A stretch of 64,000 nt of DNA from positions 620,001 through 684,000 of the forward strand of contig JABYQQ010000013.1 in NCBI GenBank assembly GCA_022605405.1, read 5' to 3'. Positions 50,625 to 63,454 of the stretch are shown here, piece by piece (position 1 is the first letter of the stretch; every line of letters starts with the position of its first letter). The position numbers were made by a program, and so were the translations under genes. The notes under the pieces were generated by a model. It did no database searches and was not told where the DNA came from. It saw only the letters and a list, made by a program, of their open reading frames with translations. The DNA comes from Earliella scabrosa (taxonomy: Eukaryota > Basidiomycota > Agaricomycetes > Polyporales > Polyporaceae).

Positions 50625-52149
50625 CTATGAGATCCCTCCAGTGCTAGGAACGAAAGGTATTCGTTGTCCTGCAGTTCCAGTGCCGGCCAAGGACGGAGAT
50701 CGAGATGGCGCCTGAGAGACCGCTCCACTAGAACCAGAGGCAGCAAGCGTTGTGATGGGAGGCAGACGTTGTGTATTGGACGACGGAAGGAATCGCTGTT
50801 GCTGTTGCTGTAGTTGAGCCTTGAATTGAGCAACAGAACGCGGTGTTGCTGACGATGGAACAAAGCGCTGAGAGCCACTAGAGGAGGATAGCTGCGAAGT
50901 TCCTGGAGGAGGCAAGAACGAGGGTCGCTGAGGTAGAGATAGGGGAGTCGACGGAGGTGGTATCAGCTTCGCATCCGTCGTACGACTTGGCGGCACTGGT
51001 GGGGGAAGCATAGTTCGAGTATGAGTGGATCCGTCGTCCTGCGCGCGTCGACTTGGACCCGCTTGGATATGAGACAAACTTGGAATAGCCATTGCCTGAG
51101 CCTGGGCACTGCGAGGGGGGGCATATGCGTATTGCCTGCATATACCCAAGTCAGACAACGTGCACACACATTCGATGCCCGTGATAACCTACACTAAACG
51201 CTGTTGGGAGGAAGACGAGTCCTGCGTCCGGTGAGCTTGTCGAGCGTTGAGCTGGGGTTGATGGTGGCTTGGTGGGAGCGTCAGCCTCTCTGGCCCCATA
51301 GGTGTAGGCGCGGAGGTGGCAGATCGAGGACTTGATGATCGGTGCCCGCTGACGAGATCTCAGATGATGAACAAAGGTGTACTGGAAGAGCTGTAGGACT
51401 TACATATCGTCGTCCGTGCGCCGTCGTTTATTGCTCTCATTTACCCTGTCCTCAGCGACACCGGAACGTAGTTGTTGTTTGAGTTGTTGATTCTCGTATC
51501 GCAAGTCTTCAACAAGTCTAAAGCCATGTGGTGAGAGGATGTTCACGTCAAGACGAACGCTGTGTTTCAGTTACTTCCGAAGCCGCTTGGTCTCTACATG
51601 TTCCTCTTTGAGGCGGTCGTACAGCGGGCGGTATTGCAGATACTTTCTCTTAAAGTAACGAACAAGATTGGCCATAGAGTTCATCTGGAACTGCACGCAG
51701 CATCAATGAACGTCCCACGATGTGTGTTCTGCATGACCTACTCTGAGAGCATACCCGACCGCATCGAAAGCGACGGGAGCAGACATGAACCAATTCGCCA
51801 TGGGCGGCTCCATCTAGCACGAAGTGAAGCGACTCGAACGAAGAGTTGAGAAGCAGTCTCACCTCTCTGCCCAATGGTAAGAGTTGTATCCCCTGACTAC
51901 CGCATTCCCCACAACTCTGATCCGCATCTTCGTTCACCAAGCAAGTCTTGAATGTTTGCACCTATCACGAGCCTGCTCGCGAGTTGACTACTCACTGAGA
52001 TGTGTGTTGCAGACCACATGTCCACACTCCGTGATCCAAAACGGTACAGAAGAGACGCCGCCGTTGTCCTTGATGAACTCGAGGTGACATATCCCGCAGC
52101 TGACGAACTCCCAGAAATCCAGCTCCGGAGACGTTGAGAGAGTTGACAT
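50625..52149 (-). CDS. Zip3/HEI10-like RING protein (meiotic crossover candidate)
   Basis: Seven exons on the minus strand: 52149-51996, 51927-51863, 51813-51742, 51690-51575, 51517-51404, 51348-51193 and 51135-50625, giving 395 residues. The N-terminal RING has cysteines at 18, 21, 42, 47, 57 and 60 and histidines at 44 and 50 (CGIC, ECGHVVCNTH, CGEC). Exon 2 starts at an AAG acceptor (51928) because that alone restores the family block HLNADQSCGECG. A coiled coil follows (LVEDLRYENQQLKQQL), then a Ser/Pro/Gln-rich tail. The RING, coiled coil and Ser-rich tail match the Zip3/HEI10/RNF212 group of SUMO/ubiquitin ligases that mark crossover sites in meiosis. The assignment is by architecture and several family blocks. 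Confidence 0.8.
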
Positions 52150-52694
52150 GCCGCAGTGAACCAGATGACAAGAGAATCAGTCTGAGGGTCTGAGAACGTA
52201 TGCGAGGATCAGCGAGTGCGTGCAGCGTCCTGCGTGCCTGTGGGGACGGAGAAGTTGAGAAGCAAACGACGTGCAGAGCCTGAAGCTTGTTGGTCGCGCC
52301 TCCGTCACGCCGCGCGACGCGTCCATGACGGTCACGGTCGCGTTTTTGGACAACGTGACTGTGTCACGCCGCAGCACTTTTGGTAGTGTGCTTTGTTCTA
52401 GTCACCACGCCGGCAAGACTTGTGAGCCAGAACTACGAAGACCTCGTCGAAGCCTGGCTGCAGGCTGTGAGATAAGGCATTGCAGGCTGGCAGAGAAGAC
52501 TGACCTGCAGGTGGACAAAGTACGCGTGGTGGCTCTGCAGCGCATCGACAGGCGCTAGAAGCCGCATAACGGTACTGCCCAGGTGCAGACATAATCGAGA
52601 GCCTTGACTGTTAGCCCGCCTGATACCCTCTCCCGCCGACCACCATCTCCTCCTCTCTCACTCTCCGTCACCCGCGCTGCCTCGCGCACCGAGG
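52150..52694. other. Divergent promoter region of the HEI10-like and JmjC genes
   Basis: This 545-bp region has several GTCAC/GTGAC steps and one CGACGCGT (ACGCGT at 52317-52322) between about 52300 and 52370. MluI-type ACGCGT boxes are used by MBF in yeasts; relevance here is untested. Confidence 0.4.
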
Positions 52695-55600
52695 ATGGAG
52701 TCAATCCGAGCCAAACTCATGCAGGATCCCCTCCGACGTGACCCTGCCCTCCCATCCCCTACTGGCACCCCTTCTGCCATCCCGCCCCTCCCGCGTCGGG
52801 CACCAATGGCGACGCCTTCACATCTGCGACGGCAGTCAGGTTCTGCTTCCCTACCGCTCAACCCCGTTGCCGGTCCATCATCTCGCCCTGAGCCAGTGCC
52901 CCCTTCCACTATCGGGCAACAGAGCAATGCGGAGGTCGCCCCAACGAGCGCGACGTCGCACGACTTCAAGTCCGACCCCAAGACGGTACCCCGCATCACA
53001 TGTAGGGATTGGAGCGTCCCGAAGCTCTGCAAGGCGCACAAGAACTTCTCGGAGGTCCGCAGAGTATCTGCGCTTGCTCCTGTAGAACTGGAAGAAGCGC
53101 TCAAGGAGTACGAGTCGTCCGGCGAACCTCTCATTATCGAGAAATGGCACGAACATCCTCAGTGGCGGAACGACTTGTTCAGCGCAGATTGGCTGGGGGC
53201 GAGTATGGGCGACAAGGGTGAGTTCGTTTGGTGCGTCCATGACATTCAAACATTCACCTTATGTGCAGAGATCAACGTCCGCAATGTCCACAATCGTAAA
53301 GATACTGCGATGCCTCTGTCTCAATTCGTCGCGAAATCGCGCGCGCAAGACGTCTATAATGTCCCCGGAGGTATATAGTCACTACATTTCCTGTGCGCTC
53401 CCGCTCACAGTCATACAGAGTCAGAAAGACTCTACTGGAAAGACGCAGAGTGCCCCGCGGAGTGGCGGCAATGGTTATTGGACACACTGCCGTCCCAGAT
53501 TCTCCCCGGTTGCCCGGACGATCTGCTCCGACATCTTCAATCATCCGTGGGTCATCCCGCATCGCATTCGTCTGCTGTCCCGCTCATCGTCACGGTCATT
53601 GTATATAGGAAGCCGTGGAGTCCCTGTTATGTTACCTGGGAATCGGTGACACGTATACTCCCGCCCACAAGGATCTATGCGCCTCTTCGGGTCACAACCT
53701 CATGTGCTTCTCCGAGAATGGCGGCTCCTCGTTCTGGTTCATGACGAAGTCTGACTCTGCCCCCCAAGCTGCAGAGTACTTCCAGAAGGCCCTTGGCTCG
53801 GAGCTTGATTGGGAAACCCATGTGACTACTGTGGAGGAGCTTGGTCGAGCCCCCTTCACCGTCTATATCGCTGAGCAGAAGGTGGGCGACCTGGTGCTCG
53901 TACCATCACGGAGCGTCCACCAGGTGGTCAACCACGGAGGACTTGCAATGAAGACGAGCTGGTCGCGCATGACACTCGATAACCTGAAGGTCGCTCTACG
54001 ATCTGAGTTGCCCATATATCGCAGGTACGTATTGCGATGGCTGTGGCGGTAGTCTTGCTGACCACATCGCATTCTCTCCTCTAGAGTGTGCCGGTTGGAG
54101 CAGTACCGGGTCAAGACCATCATTTATAGGTCCTTGCTCTACTACGCCAATGCACTGGAAAGGGTCCTCAAGCAAGATGAGTCGACCGAGAAAGACCCCT
54201 CTGCGCTCGTCGACTACAGCTCTTCGCAGGAGAGCGGCCGCGGGTCCACGACGCCCGTTCCCAAACCCCCACAGCACAACAAGGACGACTTAGCAGAGCG
54301 CCTCCGCATCCTGGTACGGCTCTTCGACGAGGTGCTGCGCGAGGAGTACGCCGTGCGCCACAAGTCGCTGTCGCTCGTAACCGAGGAACCGGCCTCCGCA
54401 AACACGACGCCGACGAAGCGGTTACGTTTCGCACAAGCCTCAGACCGACCCGAGCGCAAGGACGCGGAGCGGCGGCCCTCGTGCAACTTCATGTGCGACT
54501 TCTGCGGCGCGGACATCTTCCAGAGCTTCTTCGAGTGCAGGGCGTGCCGCGCTTCGGAGCTAGGAGGGTCGAATACCGAAGCCGAACTGCAGGCCGGCGA
54601 TGGTTTGCTGCTGTGTCCCGGATGCTACGTTGAAGGAAGGTCTTGCCAATGCGAGGAGATGACGCCGATGCAGTGCCGGCCGTTCGATTCACTGCTGCAG
54701 GATCGCAACCACGCAGCCAAGCTGGTTGCTCAAGTGATTTCTCCGAGCAAGCGGCAACCAGGCAAGAGACAGCATATCGAGCACTTGGACGAGAAGTAAG
54801 TAGTATCTCCGATTGTGTGATGTGACGATCTGGATACTCAACATTCTTGTCAGCGCACTGCTCGATCAGGGGAATTATATCTGCTTGTTCGAAGCGGCAT
54901 GCGCGTTGCACGATATCAGGGCCAATCAACCCAGCACCGGGCTGGAGGTACGCTCCTTATCTTGCGTTCTATTGGCTCTGTCTGAGTGAATCGGCTTCGT
55001 CGTCAGCGTCGTTGTCGCCCTGTCGCTGGTTCACCAAGCCACGACGTACGCTATGTTGAGTGCATTCCCTGCGAACAGTGCCACGCAAGGAGGTGTTACC
55101 CCCACCTGCTCTCGATGGGTTCTCACTGTGCAGAAGCCCTGATCGCTCATGGCCAAGGGGGTAAGGTGTGGCACGATGTGCACAAAAACAACTCGTTGAT
55201 GGCGAAGTCGCACGATGCCCCGAAGTTGTATGATGTCAGCGGTCCCAGAGTGAAGCGCAGGTTGCTCGTAGCAGCAAGGAGCTTCCCCAAGTGCAAACCA
55301 GGCCATTCACACATGCAGCTTGGTTGGTACGATCAGGAGATGGAGGTACGGTCACCTATCTTCGATGCTGCGATATACTCTTGACTCATCGATCTCAGGT
55401 ATGCGAGGTGCCCACCACCCCGGAGACCCCGCGAGCCGCTCCCGTCGAGCTGAGCGAGGACAACCGTCCGCTCTCACCCCTCACCCCCCTGAATAGCCCT
55501 GACAAGACGCTGGAAGACACTGATGGAGCCATCTTCAGTCCAGCCGAGGAGAAAGACGACGACGTCATCTCGATATCTGACAGTGATGACGAGGAGACCT

Positions 55601-58390
55601 CCATCGCCACGGATCTCCTCAAGCCCCTTAATCGCGCCTACGTGGAGATCAAACGCGACAGCTCTAGGCTCAAGGGGAGTAGGTCAGGATCGTCGATCAT
55701 GCGTTCGGTATGCTGCCCTTCTTCACTGTATTGGTGCCATTGATGTTAACACAAGCTTAGTCTGACAGGGGGTCCCCTGGTCCGAGGGCAATGAGTGAAG
55801 ATCACCTGGAAGAGTCGTACGGTACCGACCTCGCGACAGTGATCATGCGAGCGAATCGCTCGGCCCCGATCTTCAGCCAAAATTTGGAAGAACGGTCACA
55901 CAGGGCTCACCGCCTCCCAAGGATCATCTCCCCCGACTCTGACGGCAAGGAGTTTTTGGTATCCGATTATCTGGGCCCCTCCAAGCGGCTAGTTGTTCAG
56001 TCTTCAGCAACCGTTCCGTTAGTTCCACGCGCGCCTGCCGCCGCAACGGATGACGACGTCGACATGTCCAACCGTCCGCGATCAAACGCACGGTTCAGCC
56101 AACGTCCTGCAGATACGCCCAGTGGACGTTTGGGCCAGACTGGAATCTCTGCTTCGACACAGCCTCCTCCGGGGCCATCATCTGGCTCCCCGCGCAAACG
56201 CAAGAGGTCCGAGCGAAAGTCCCGACCTCCCGGGGTGCGCAACCTGGAAGAGCATATGAAGGCCATGGCAGAACAGGAGCAGCGCGAGGCTCGCAAGCGC
56301 CGGCGCGTGGACTTCAAGGACAGCGAGAAGGATACGGATATGCTGGTGGATAAGTCTGTGCCGGAGCCTCCTGCCCCCGCTGCCTCCGCTTCGAGTTCCG
56401 ATCGTCCCACCACAGGCGTACCGACGTGTGGAAAGTCTTCGTCTGGCCCTTCAAAGCCTCCTTTGACACGCGTTGCGCCAGTTCCACTCCCAGTCAACAA
56501 GGATGTACCATCAAGACCAAAGGTACTCCCTACCCCACGCCCTCCGCCTAAGGACAGCCCCGCCCCTCCCGTACCCGAAGCTGGGCCAAGTGAGCAGCCT
56601 GCGCCGGCTCGGCCTCTTCCCAACCTCAATCCTCTTTCCGTATCGGACACGCCGCAGGGACGAGAACAAGAGCTTGCCATTGCGAACACGGTGAAAATAT
56701 TAGCGGAACAGCTCCTCGCTCAGGCGATCGCGCCTCGGCCTCAGGCAGACGCCGCCCTGGCATCCGCGGTCGCGGTGCTTCAGGACGAGGTGAAGGAGCT
56801 TCGTGCAGCCATGCAGGCGTTACGGGAAGCGCGCAAGGGCGACAAGGCGGAGATCGAAGCGATGAAGCGCGAAAATGCCCGACTGGACGCGGACCTCCAG
56901 AAACAACGAGAGGAAAGGCATCATGTGTCGAAGGCGATTCGAGATATGGAGGTGAAATTCCTAGAACAGGAGCGGTCTACCATGGAGAAGACGCAAGCGC
57001 GTTGTGAGGAGCTAATCAAGACCCTGATGCTGAATGCCAGAGAAAACATCCACGCGATGTGTCGTAAGGCTTTGGAAGACAATCTAAAGCAGCCCTTCGT
57101 ACTCTCGGAGCAGCGTACAATCGTCATTAACCCAAACACCGATCCCGGGTCATCCGTTCCACATCCCCCTCGAGCCGGAGAGGGGAGGCCAGTAAGTCTG
57201 AGTTTTGGTGACTGACGACACATACTGATTTATGCGACTATTAGCAGAGCGCCCCCGGGTACCAGAATGGGCCACGGGACCATCAGATGCATACGTACGG
57301 GGGCCCCCCGCAGACCGCGCCGTGGCGTCAGAACGATGCTCCTCATCCCAACAATCTGAACAACCCGAACAACCCGAATCACCCCAACAGTCGAGGCCAG
57401 TCGTGGGGAGGAGGCGGGCAGTTCAATCAGTTCAATCCTCGAAGATCCACTGGCTCTCAATACAACGGTGGTGGACACTTCAATGGTGGCGGCGGTGACG
57501 CTCAAAGACGAGGACAGTGGCATCCTGAGCAGGGTCATCGCCGAGGTCAAGACAGGAACCCGCAATTTGACCACGGGCCTCGCACCATGGGGAACAACGG
57601 CAATCCTCAAGGGCCTCCTCCCTCGAGGCCTTCCAATGCCACGTCTGATACACCCTCCCCGCCGAATCGCTCCGACAGCGACCGCTACCCCCGCGCAGAG
57701 TCTCCTCGTCGTGGCAGGAGCCACAGTCAAGGTCGCGACAGGAAGCGCCGTCCCAGCTCGCAGGAGAGGAGTCGTAGTCGCGATCGAGAGCACCGGTCCC
57801 GCGAGAGGAGTCGCAGCCCACGCCGTACACGCAGGGCCGACTCCCGCAGACGGAGCGCTAGCCCCGCTAGGAGACAGCGAGCGGACTCCCGTGACAAGGA
57901 TCGCAGTCCCGTCATCGACCAGTGGGTCGAGCCGCACCTGAGAAACCGGAGTCCTGTCAGGAAGAAGGAGGAGCTCGCGTTAGGTCCGTCTCTCTCTGAG
58001 GGATCCGCGTCCGTCCGCTCACGTCGTCGCGCAGAGTACCCTGAGCGCGATCCCACGCCTCCTGGGCCGCGCCTGACTGCCGTGCGGTCCTGGAACCAGT
58101 CCTCTCCCGAGCAGCACTCCTCCATCGGGCACTCTGACGACGACGACAAGGACCAGATGCGGATTGACGGTCGGGCGTCCACCTCGTCGCCTATCGAGAG
58201 CTTCCCCTCGTCGGACAAGCCGACCTCGCGATCGGACATCCAAGAGAGCTCCTTCACCGAGCCAGGTACGACCCCCCTCCTCCGTAGCCCACTGCTCCGT
58301 CGTACTCAGAGACCATTGACAGACATCAAGGACAAACGCGCTACCAGTTCTAGACATCCTCGCCCTCCCGTGCGACCTCTCCGCCAGTAA
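52695..58390 (+). CDS. Large JmjC protein with zinc-finger, coiled-coil and SR-rich tail
   Basis: Ten exons close in phase: 52695-53217, 53269-53370, 53419-53546, 53609-54024, 54085-54795, 54854-54947, 55007-55345, 55399-55707, 55761-57191 and 57248-58390, giving 1731 residues. The N-terminal part includes a JmjC domain: HKD (His271, Asp273) and a distal His at 355 in SVHQVVNHG would bind Fe(II), fitting a 2-oxoglutarate dioxygenase. A Cys-rich module follows (CDFCGADIF, CRAC, LCPGCYVEG), then a second Cys-rich part around CIPCEQCHARRCYP. Next come a disordered part, a long coiled coil (about 1290-1420), a Gly/Asn-rich stretch and an Arg-Ser tail. A histone or protein demethylase is the natural guess. 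That the C-terminal part belongs to the same gene rests on open frames linked by phase-correct introns. Confidence 0.8.
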
Positions 58391-59013
58391 TTAGCTTGAT
58401 CCTGCCACGCACATACATCTCTTCTCATCTCAATCGTCATCTCCCCTCCATTGTAGTCTCTCGCCGCCTATGTACATTAGCACAACGCCCGATCTGTCGT
58501 GTACATCACCGCCGCCTCGTCGACCGACAACCGCTTGGTTCTGTTTCAATGCATGCATGTGGATTGCCAGATCTGTACTACCACCCAACCACGCTCGCGG
58601 CACTAATGACGGCAGCATGGGGATGAAGATTAGCAGCGTATTATGCCGAACTGTACTCGTAAGCGTGGAGAGGGTAGGAGGGATGAGGTACGCACGGATA
58701 GCGATGGGACAGGTGACTGTGAGAGATCGAGAGTGTGTGGAGAGAGAAAAGAGTTGCGAGCAGGTATCGGTCAGTGGATCCAGTGATGATTGTACGAAGA
58801 GACAGCAGGAGCGCGGGTAATGGCGAATGAGTGAGAGACAGAGAACATTGAGAGAGAACACCATGGGGAGGAAGGAGCAGTACCAATCGTGACGCCAAAA
58901 TGATCCAGCACTTGAAAAACCAATATAGGGAGACCGTGAACAGCACCGTAAGGACAGGACGGATGAGTGCGATGCAAAGCAAGCAAGAAATCGACGCGCG
59001 CGCGCACGCGTGC
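58391..59013. other. Convergent intergenic region
   Basis: This lies between the stops of the JmjC and casein kinase genes. A long open frame on the minus strand here (58430-59734) overlaps the kinase tail and is treated as a shadow. Confidence 0.4.
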
Positions 59014-61170
59014 TCATCCACATCGACATGTGAGGATCTTCCACAGCGTGCTCTTCGGTGGCTCCGCGTCCTGCTGGCCGTGGTAGTCGCCGCCGTTCGC
59101 GACGCCGACCTCTCCACCCATCGCACGGACGTTGCTCAGCGCGGGCGGCGCAGCGCCGACGCTGGACACCATTGGTGACGCGCGGCCGTATGGCTGCTGG
59201 CTCGCAGAGTATTCGTCGCGGCCGTACGAGTCGTAAGCGGCGTTCGCGTACGGATGTGACGCAGAGTGCTGCTGGCTCATCCGCCGCTGCGGCGCGGGGA
59301 CGCCGATCTGCGCTTCCGCGGACATGCCTCCAGGGGTGCCAGCGAGGCCGAGACCTGCTGGGTGCCGCTGATTCGAGCCGGCACGGACGAGCGCGGGTGA
59401 GGGGGGAACAGGATTTCCAGCCTGGGACGCACGTCGACGATCGTCGCGGCCTTGTCGGTCGTCTCTGCGGCGATCGTACTGCTGCGCTGGCGTCGCGGGC
59501 GTGTTCTGTATTTGCGCGAGAATCTGGTTCTGTCCCTGTATTGCCAAGCGCGGAGTGAGCACGAATAGCTCGCCTCGTGGAGCGGAAGACACGGAGGCTA
59601 TACTGACCATCGACGCTTCCCAGCCCCGTCCACCTGCACGCGATCGGGACGTTCAGTTCTGGGGCACGTTCGTGAGACCGGACCATGCGCCTTACCATTG
59701 AGAAGGTTCCAGTCGTAGACGCCGTCTTCGACATCGCCGTTGTTCTTCAGAACTTTGGCAAATAGCTCTCGAAGGAAATCGTAATCGGGTGTCTCTTCAA
59801 ATCCGAGCTTCCGAACATAGTTGAGATAGATAGAGAACTCCTCTGCAAGGGGCTTAGTCGGCACCCGAGGACGGCCGTCCTAGCATGGCAGTACGCACCA
59901 GGGAACCCCTCGCACAGCTCCTTAATGGGCGTAGTCTGCTTCTTCTCGCCGATCTTCTCGTATTTCTGCTTGTTCGTCGCGGCCTTGAGGCCTTGCCATG
60001 GTAGACTTCCGCGCAAGAAATACATAAAGACGTGACCGAGAGCCTCCAGGTCGTCTCGCCGGGATTGCTCTGCCACACAGCGACTGATACGTCAGACATG
60101 CTATGCTGAATTTGACAGGCATGCATGACGTACCGCGTCCCAGATGAGTGTTGATGCTCATGTACCGAGCCGTCCCGCTCAGACTCTTCCGTTCCCGGTA
60201 CGGGATGTGCTGCTTCGTCTTGGGATCGCGATACTGCTTCGCCATGCCAAAGTCGACGACGTGGATCACTGCCGTGATACGTACGGTCCATCAGAACAAG
60301 CGCGAGATGTCGCCGAACGGCCGAGAAAGCACGCACCGTTCGCGTTCTTCGTACCGGGTCGGCCGATCAAGAAGTTGTCAGGCTTGATATCGCGGTAGAT
60401 GAGGTTCTTGTCGTGGACGGTTTGCACACGGGTCAGCTGTATGCGGCACGACGGGAGGGCGAGTAGCGCAGAACGGGTGTCAGCAGTCTGCGAATAGATT
60501 GACACACACAAGGATCCAGAAATGTGACTACGCACCATCTGCCTCGCCGCCATACACACAGTCTTGATCGAGAACTTGCGCCCACACATATCAAACAAGT
60601 CTTCTAAGCTCGGGCCCAAGAGATCGATGACGAGGATGTTGTGCAGGCCCTCCTGGCCGAAGTGGTATATTTGTGGGATGCCGGCTGCAGGCATGGCAGG
60701 GCGGAATGAAAGGTTGAACGGGAGAAGTCAACGAGATATGAACGTCGATACGCACGACAGCCGGCAAGTATACGGTATGAGCGACACTCATCGCGCAACT
60801 GAGGGGCCTCCGCTTTCCTCGGTTCCTGCGTTCATAGAGGTGGGGTAGCACGCGGCGCAGGTGACAAGAGCTCCGTTAGCACCGAATGTCGACGGCAACT
60901 CTGTGAGACATGGACTTAGATCGGCCACATACAAATTTGATAGCGACAGTCTGGGAGTTGAGCAGATTCGTGCCTATAGACACATGCATTAGTCAAAACC
61001 AGACCTGCGCTCCCCACGTCGACCGTGGTCGAGGACGCGGTGGGTAGCTGACACGGAGTCGCGGACACACCTTCGAAGATAACCCCGAACGAGCCCTCGC
61101 CAATCTTCTTCCCGACGCGGTAATGGGCACCGACCACGCTGTTGGATGAGGACGAGTTGTGTGAGGCCAT
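59014..61170 (-). CDS. Casein kinase I
   Basis: Ten exons on the minus strand: 61170-61071, 60973-60933, 60825-60756, 60684-60536, 60436-60337, 60268-60134, 60069-59899, 59842-59696, 59633-59608 and 59535-59014, giving 486 residues. The kinase domain begins [16 protein letters not shown] and holds [20 protein letters not shown] and the CK1-specific [15 protein letters not shown] and [30 protein letters not shown] completes the core. The tail of 180 residues is Gln/Pro/Arg-rich and ends in TCRCG, so the two cysteines could be palmitoylated as in Yck-type membrane CK1. The kinase body also resembles the Hhp/cki1 group; the precise ortholog is not settled. Confidence 0.95.
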
Positions 61171-61781
61171 GGCGGGGGGCGTGGGCGGGTATACGGGAAG
61201 AAGGGAAGGGGAGGAACGGCGGAGAGGAGGGAGAGAGAGGGTCGACCAGGGCGGCGAGAGAGGACGGCGAAAGCGACCAGGAACTCGCTTTCCCCTCTCG
61301 GCACTCCCCGAGTCGCTTACCCGTTTGGGCCGTGAGCGGACCCAGACCAGCTCTCACAGCCTCCTTCCTGCGTCTCTGGCCGCCTCGAGCACATGGTCGC
61401 GGTCAGGTCGCGGTGATACATGCAGGAGAGATGGATTGCACAAGTCGTACAACACAATGTGGAAACTACTGACACGCACGAACTAGACATAGTACAAAAG
61501 AACGCATGTAATGCAGTGGTATGAATGGAGGTGTCGTTAGCGCGGCAGCCAGGAACATGGTGAGCGAGAGCAGGTCCAGGGATATTTCGGTAAATGCAAC
61601 GAAGCCTATGGGTAACATGTTGGACAACACGCATCGGTGACATTGCCGTGAGACGAGTGGTGGGTACAAGCCCCAAGATGGAAGGCAGTTGAGTGCTGAC
61701 GGCCGCACTGCTGGGGTGACACCTTTTAACAATAATTGTTCAGTGCACCACGAGCAGTGCACGCCTCAGTCGCGATAGTCA
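61171..61781. other. Intergenic region between casein kinase I and GID4
   Basis: This lies between the casein kinase start and the GID4 stop, both minus strand. No gene is visible. Confidence 0.4.
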
Positions 61782-63454
61782 TCATCGGAACTCGAAGCAC
61801 GAGCTCGTGTGCTCCGGCACATGCACCAGAGACAGTTGCTGGTATCTGCAGTCCAGTGAGTGCCTGCGCGAGATATTTTCGAGGATATCCACTCACGGTT
61901 CGGAATTCTGGTGGAAGTAGAACCCACTCATCGTCGCCACGTTCGATGGGCAACCCCGTGAGGCGGACCGGCCAGCTCTACGGGCACCGCGGTTGACGGA
62001 GATCCGTCGGGACCGCAGGGGGGTATCGGGCTTCGTCGAGTTCGTTGTCATAGTCGTCGGAGAAGTGGATATCGCGGCGCTCTCTTCCACCGGTGATGGA
62101 AGTTGCACCATACCCGACTGTTGCGGGTTGAAATCGACGCATACATAGTAGAAACCTATAGGTGGCGGAGTTCATGTGTCAGTCAGTACCAATGACAGTC
62201 CGTGGGCTTGGACAAGAGTGGCAGGGGAAGGCACGCGGGGTGGTTTGAGGCGAGCCGGGACGAGGTGACTGAATACTCACCAGCAAAGCTGGCACCGTTG
62301 ATGTCCTGAACACGGTGATCCGGAACAAGGAACTTCTCCTTCCAACGCATAAAGACCGCACCGCGATTGAGCGCGTCCTGCATCGTCAAGTGGGGCTTCT
62401 TGAGCTCGTTCTTCACATGGCGGAAGGCGGGGAATCGCGCCCAGTGGACCATATCCTCCTGCTCAGTTGCGCCCCAATTCCGCGTCAAGAACCCGTAGCG
62501 ACTTCCAATTATCTCGGCGTCAAAGTAGGTCGTAAGCTCTGGCCAGTCGTCTGTCAAGCCGCGGATTCGGAGGTAGCCGCACAGGTGCGAGGAAGAAAAG
62601 TCAACGTCCTAGGTTTCCAAGTATCGATGGATGAATCTTCCCTGAATCAATCACAATGCGGGCAGTACACGCACCACGATGGTCACATTCACGTCGTAGC
62701 TATTTCTGCCACTCTTCTGCGTTCCTTGGAAGGTGGCGCCGGGGTATAGACAGTGGTGGCCTTGCGAGCGGACGCGGAGACGGGTAATGTCCGTCAGAGG
62801 GTCCGGTGCTGATGAAGATGCTGCATGAGAACGCTGTCGGCTGCTCGTGTTGTGCGACTCGGCACGTTGTGCGACCGGCGCCTGGGAGGAAGAGGAAGAG
62901 GCGGCAGCACCCGTGTCAATCGGGGAGAGCGTTGGACGAGTGAGGACGGGGGAGGACGGGGAGAGCTGCGGGAAACGGGGCGAGAGCACGGTAGCATGGG
63001 AAGTGGCGGGGAATGAGGTCGTTGAGGACTCTACCGTCGGGGTCGTGAAGGCGCGAGGGGCGGCGGCGTGTGCATCCATGGCTATATCCTGGGACGGAGA
63101 AAGTTCAATGGCCGGTGGACTCGGCGGGCTCGGGGAGTGGTTGGGCTCGTGTGGTTGCTGCGACAGGGCCTCATTGCCTGCAGGTTGCAATGATGCAGCG
63201 CGACGGAGAAGCTCTCTCTCCACCTCGGCAAACAGGCCTTCACGAGGGGGATGGGCGAGACGAGAGCGACACGAGGCGCACACAGGGCTCGCATCGACCG
63301 GTTGTGGGTCAACAGCGTCTTGCGAGAGGAGCAGTGCGCTCGGGGCCTCGGCGGAGAGAGGAGAGCGGCATGCGAAACACAACTTGATCTGGGCCTGGGG
63401 GGGCTCTGGCGGGGAGACATCGTGTATCGCAGGTGTGGCGTGTTCTGCGGGCAT
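61782..63454 (-). CDS. GID4: GID4/Vid24 substrate receptor of the GID/CTLH E3 ligase
   Basis: Gid4 binds Pro/N-degrons of gluconeogenic enzymes and hands them to the GID ubiquitin ligase. Four exons on the minus strand: 63454-62675, 62608-62281, 62155-61897 and 61845-61782, giving 476 residues. The Vid24 beta-barrel begins with HCLYPGATFQGTQKS and YDVNVTIV, then LCGYLRIRGLT, AEIIGSRYGFLTRNW, VFMRWKEKFLVPDH and INGASFAGFYYVC, and ends with GFYFHQNSEPYQQLSLVHVP. The N-terminal 240 residues are Ser/Pro/Ala-rich and carry two CxxC pairs (Cys26/29 and Cys59/62), a possible zinc ribbon. I used the ATG at 63454. The N-terminal extension is longer than in yeast. Confidence 0.93.

Noticed and set aside
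58430..59734. 434-residue open frame on the minus strand
   Set aside because: It overlaps the casein kinase tail in another frame; the kinase exons are supported by phase and family motifs.
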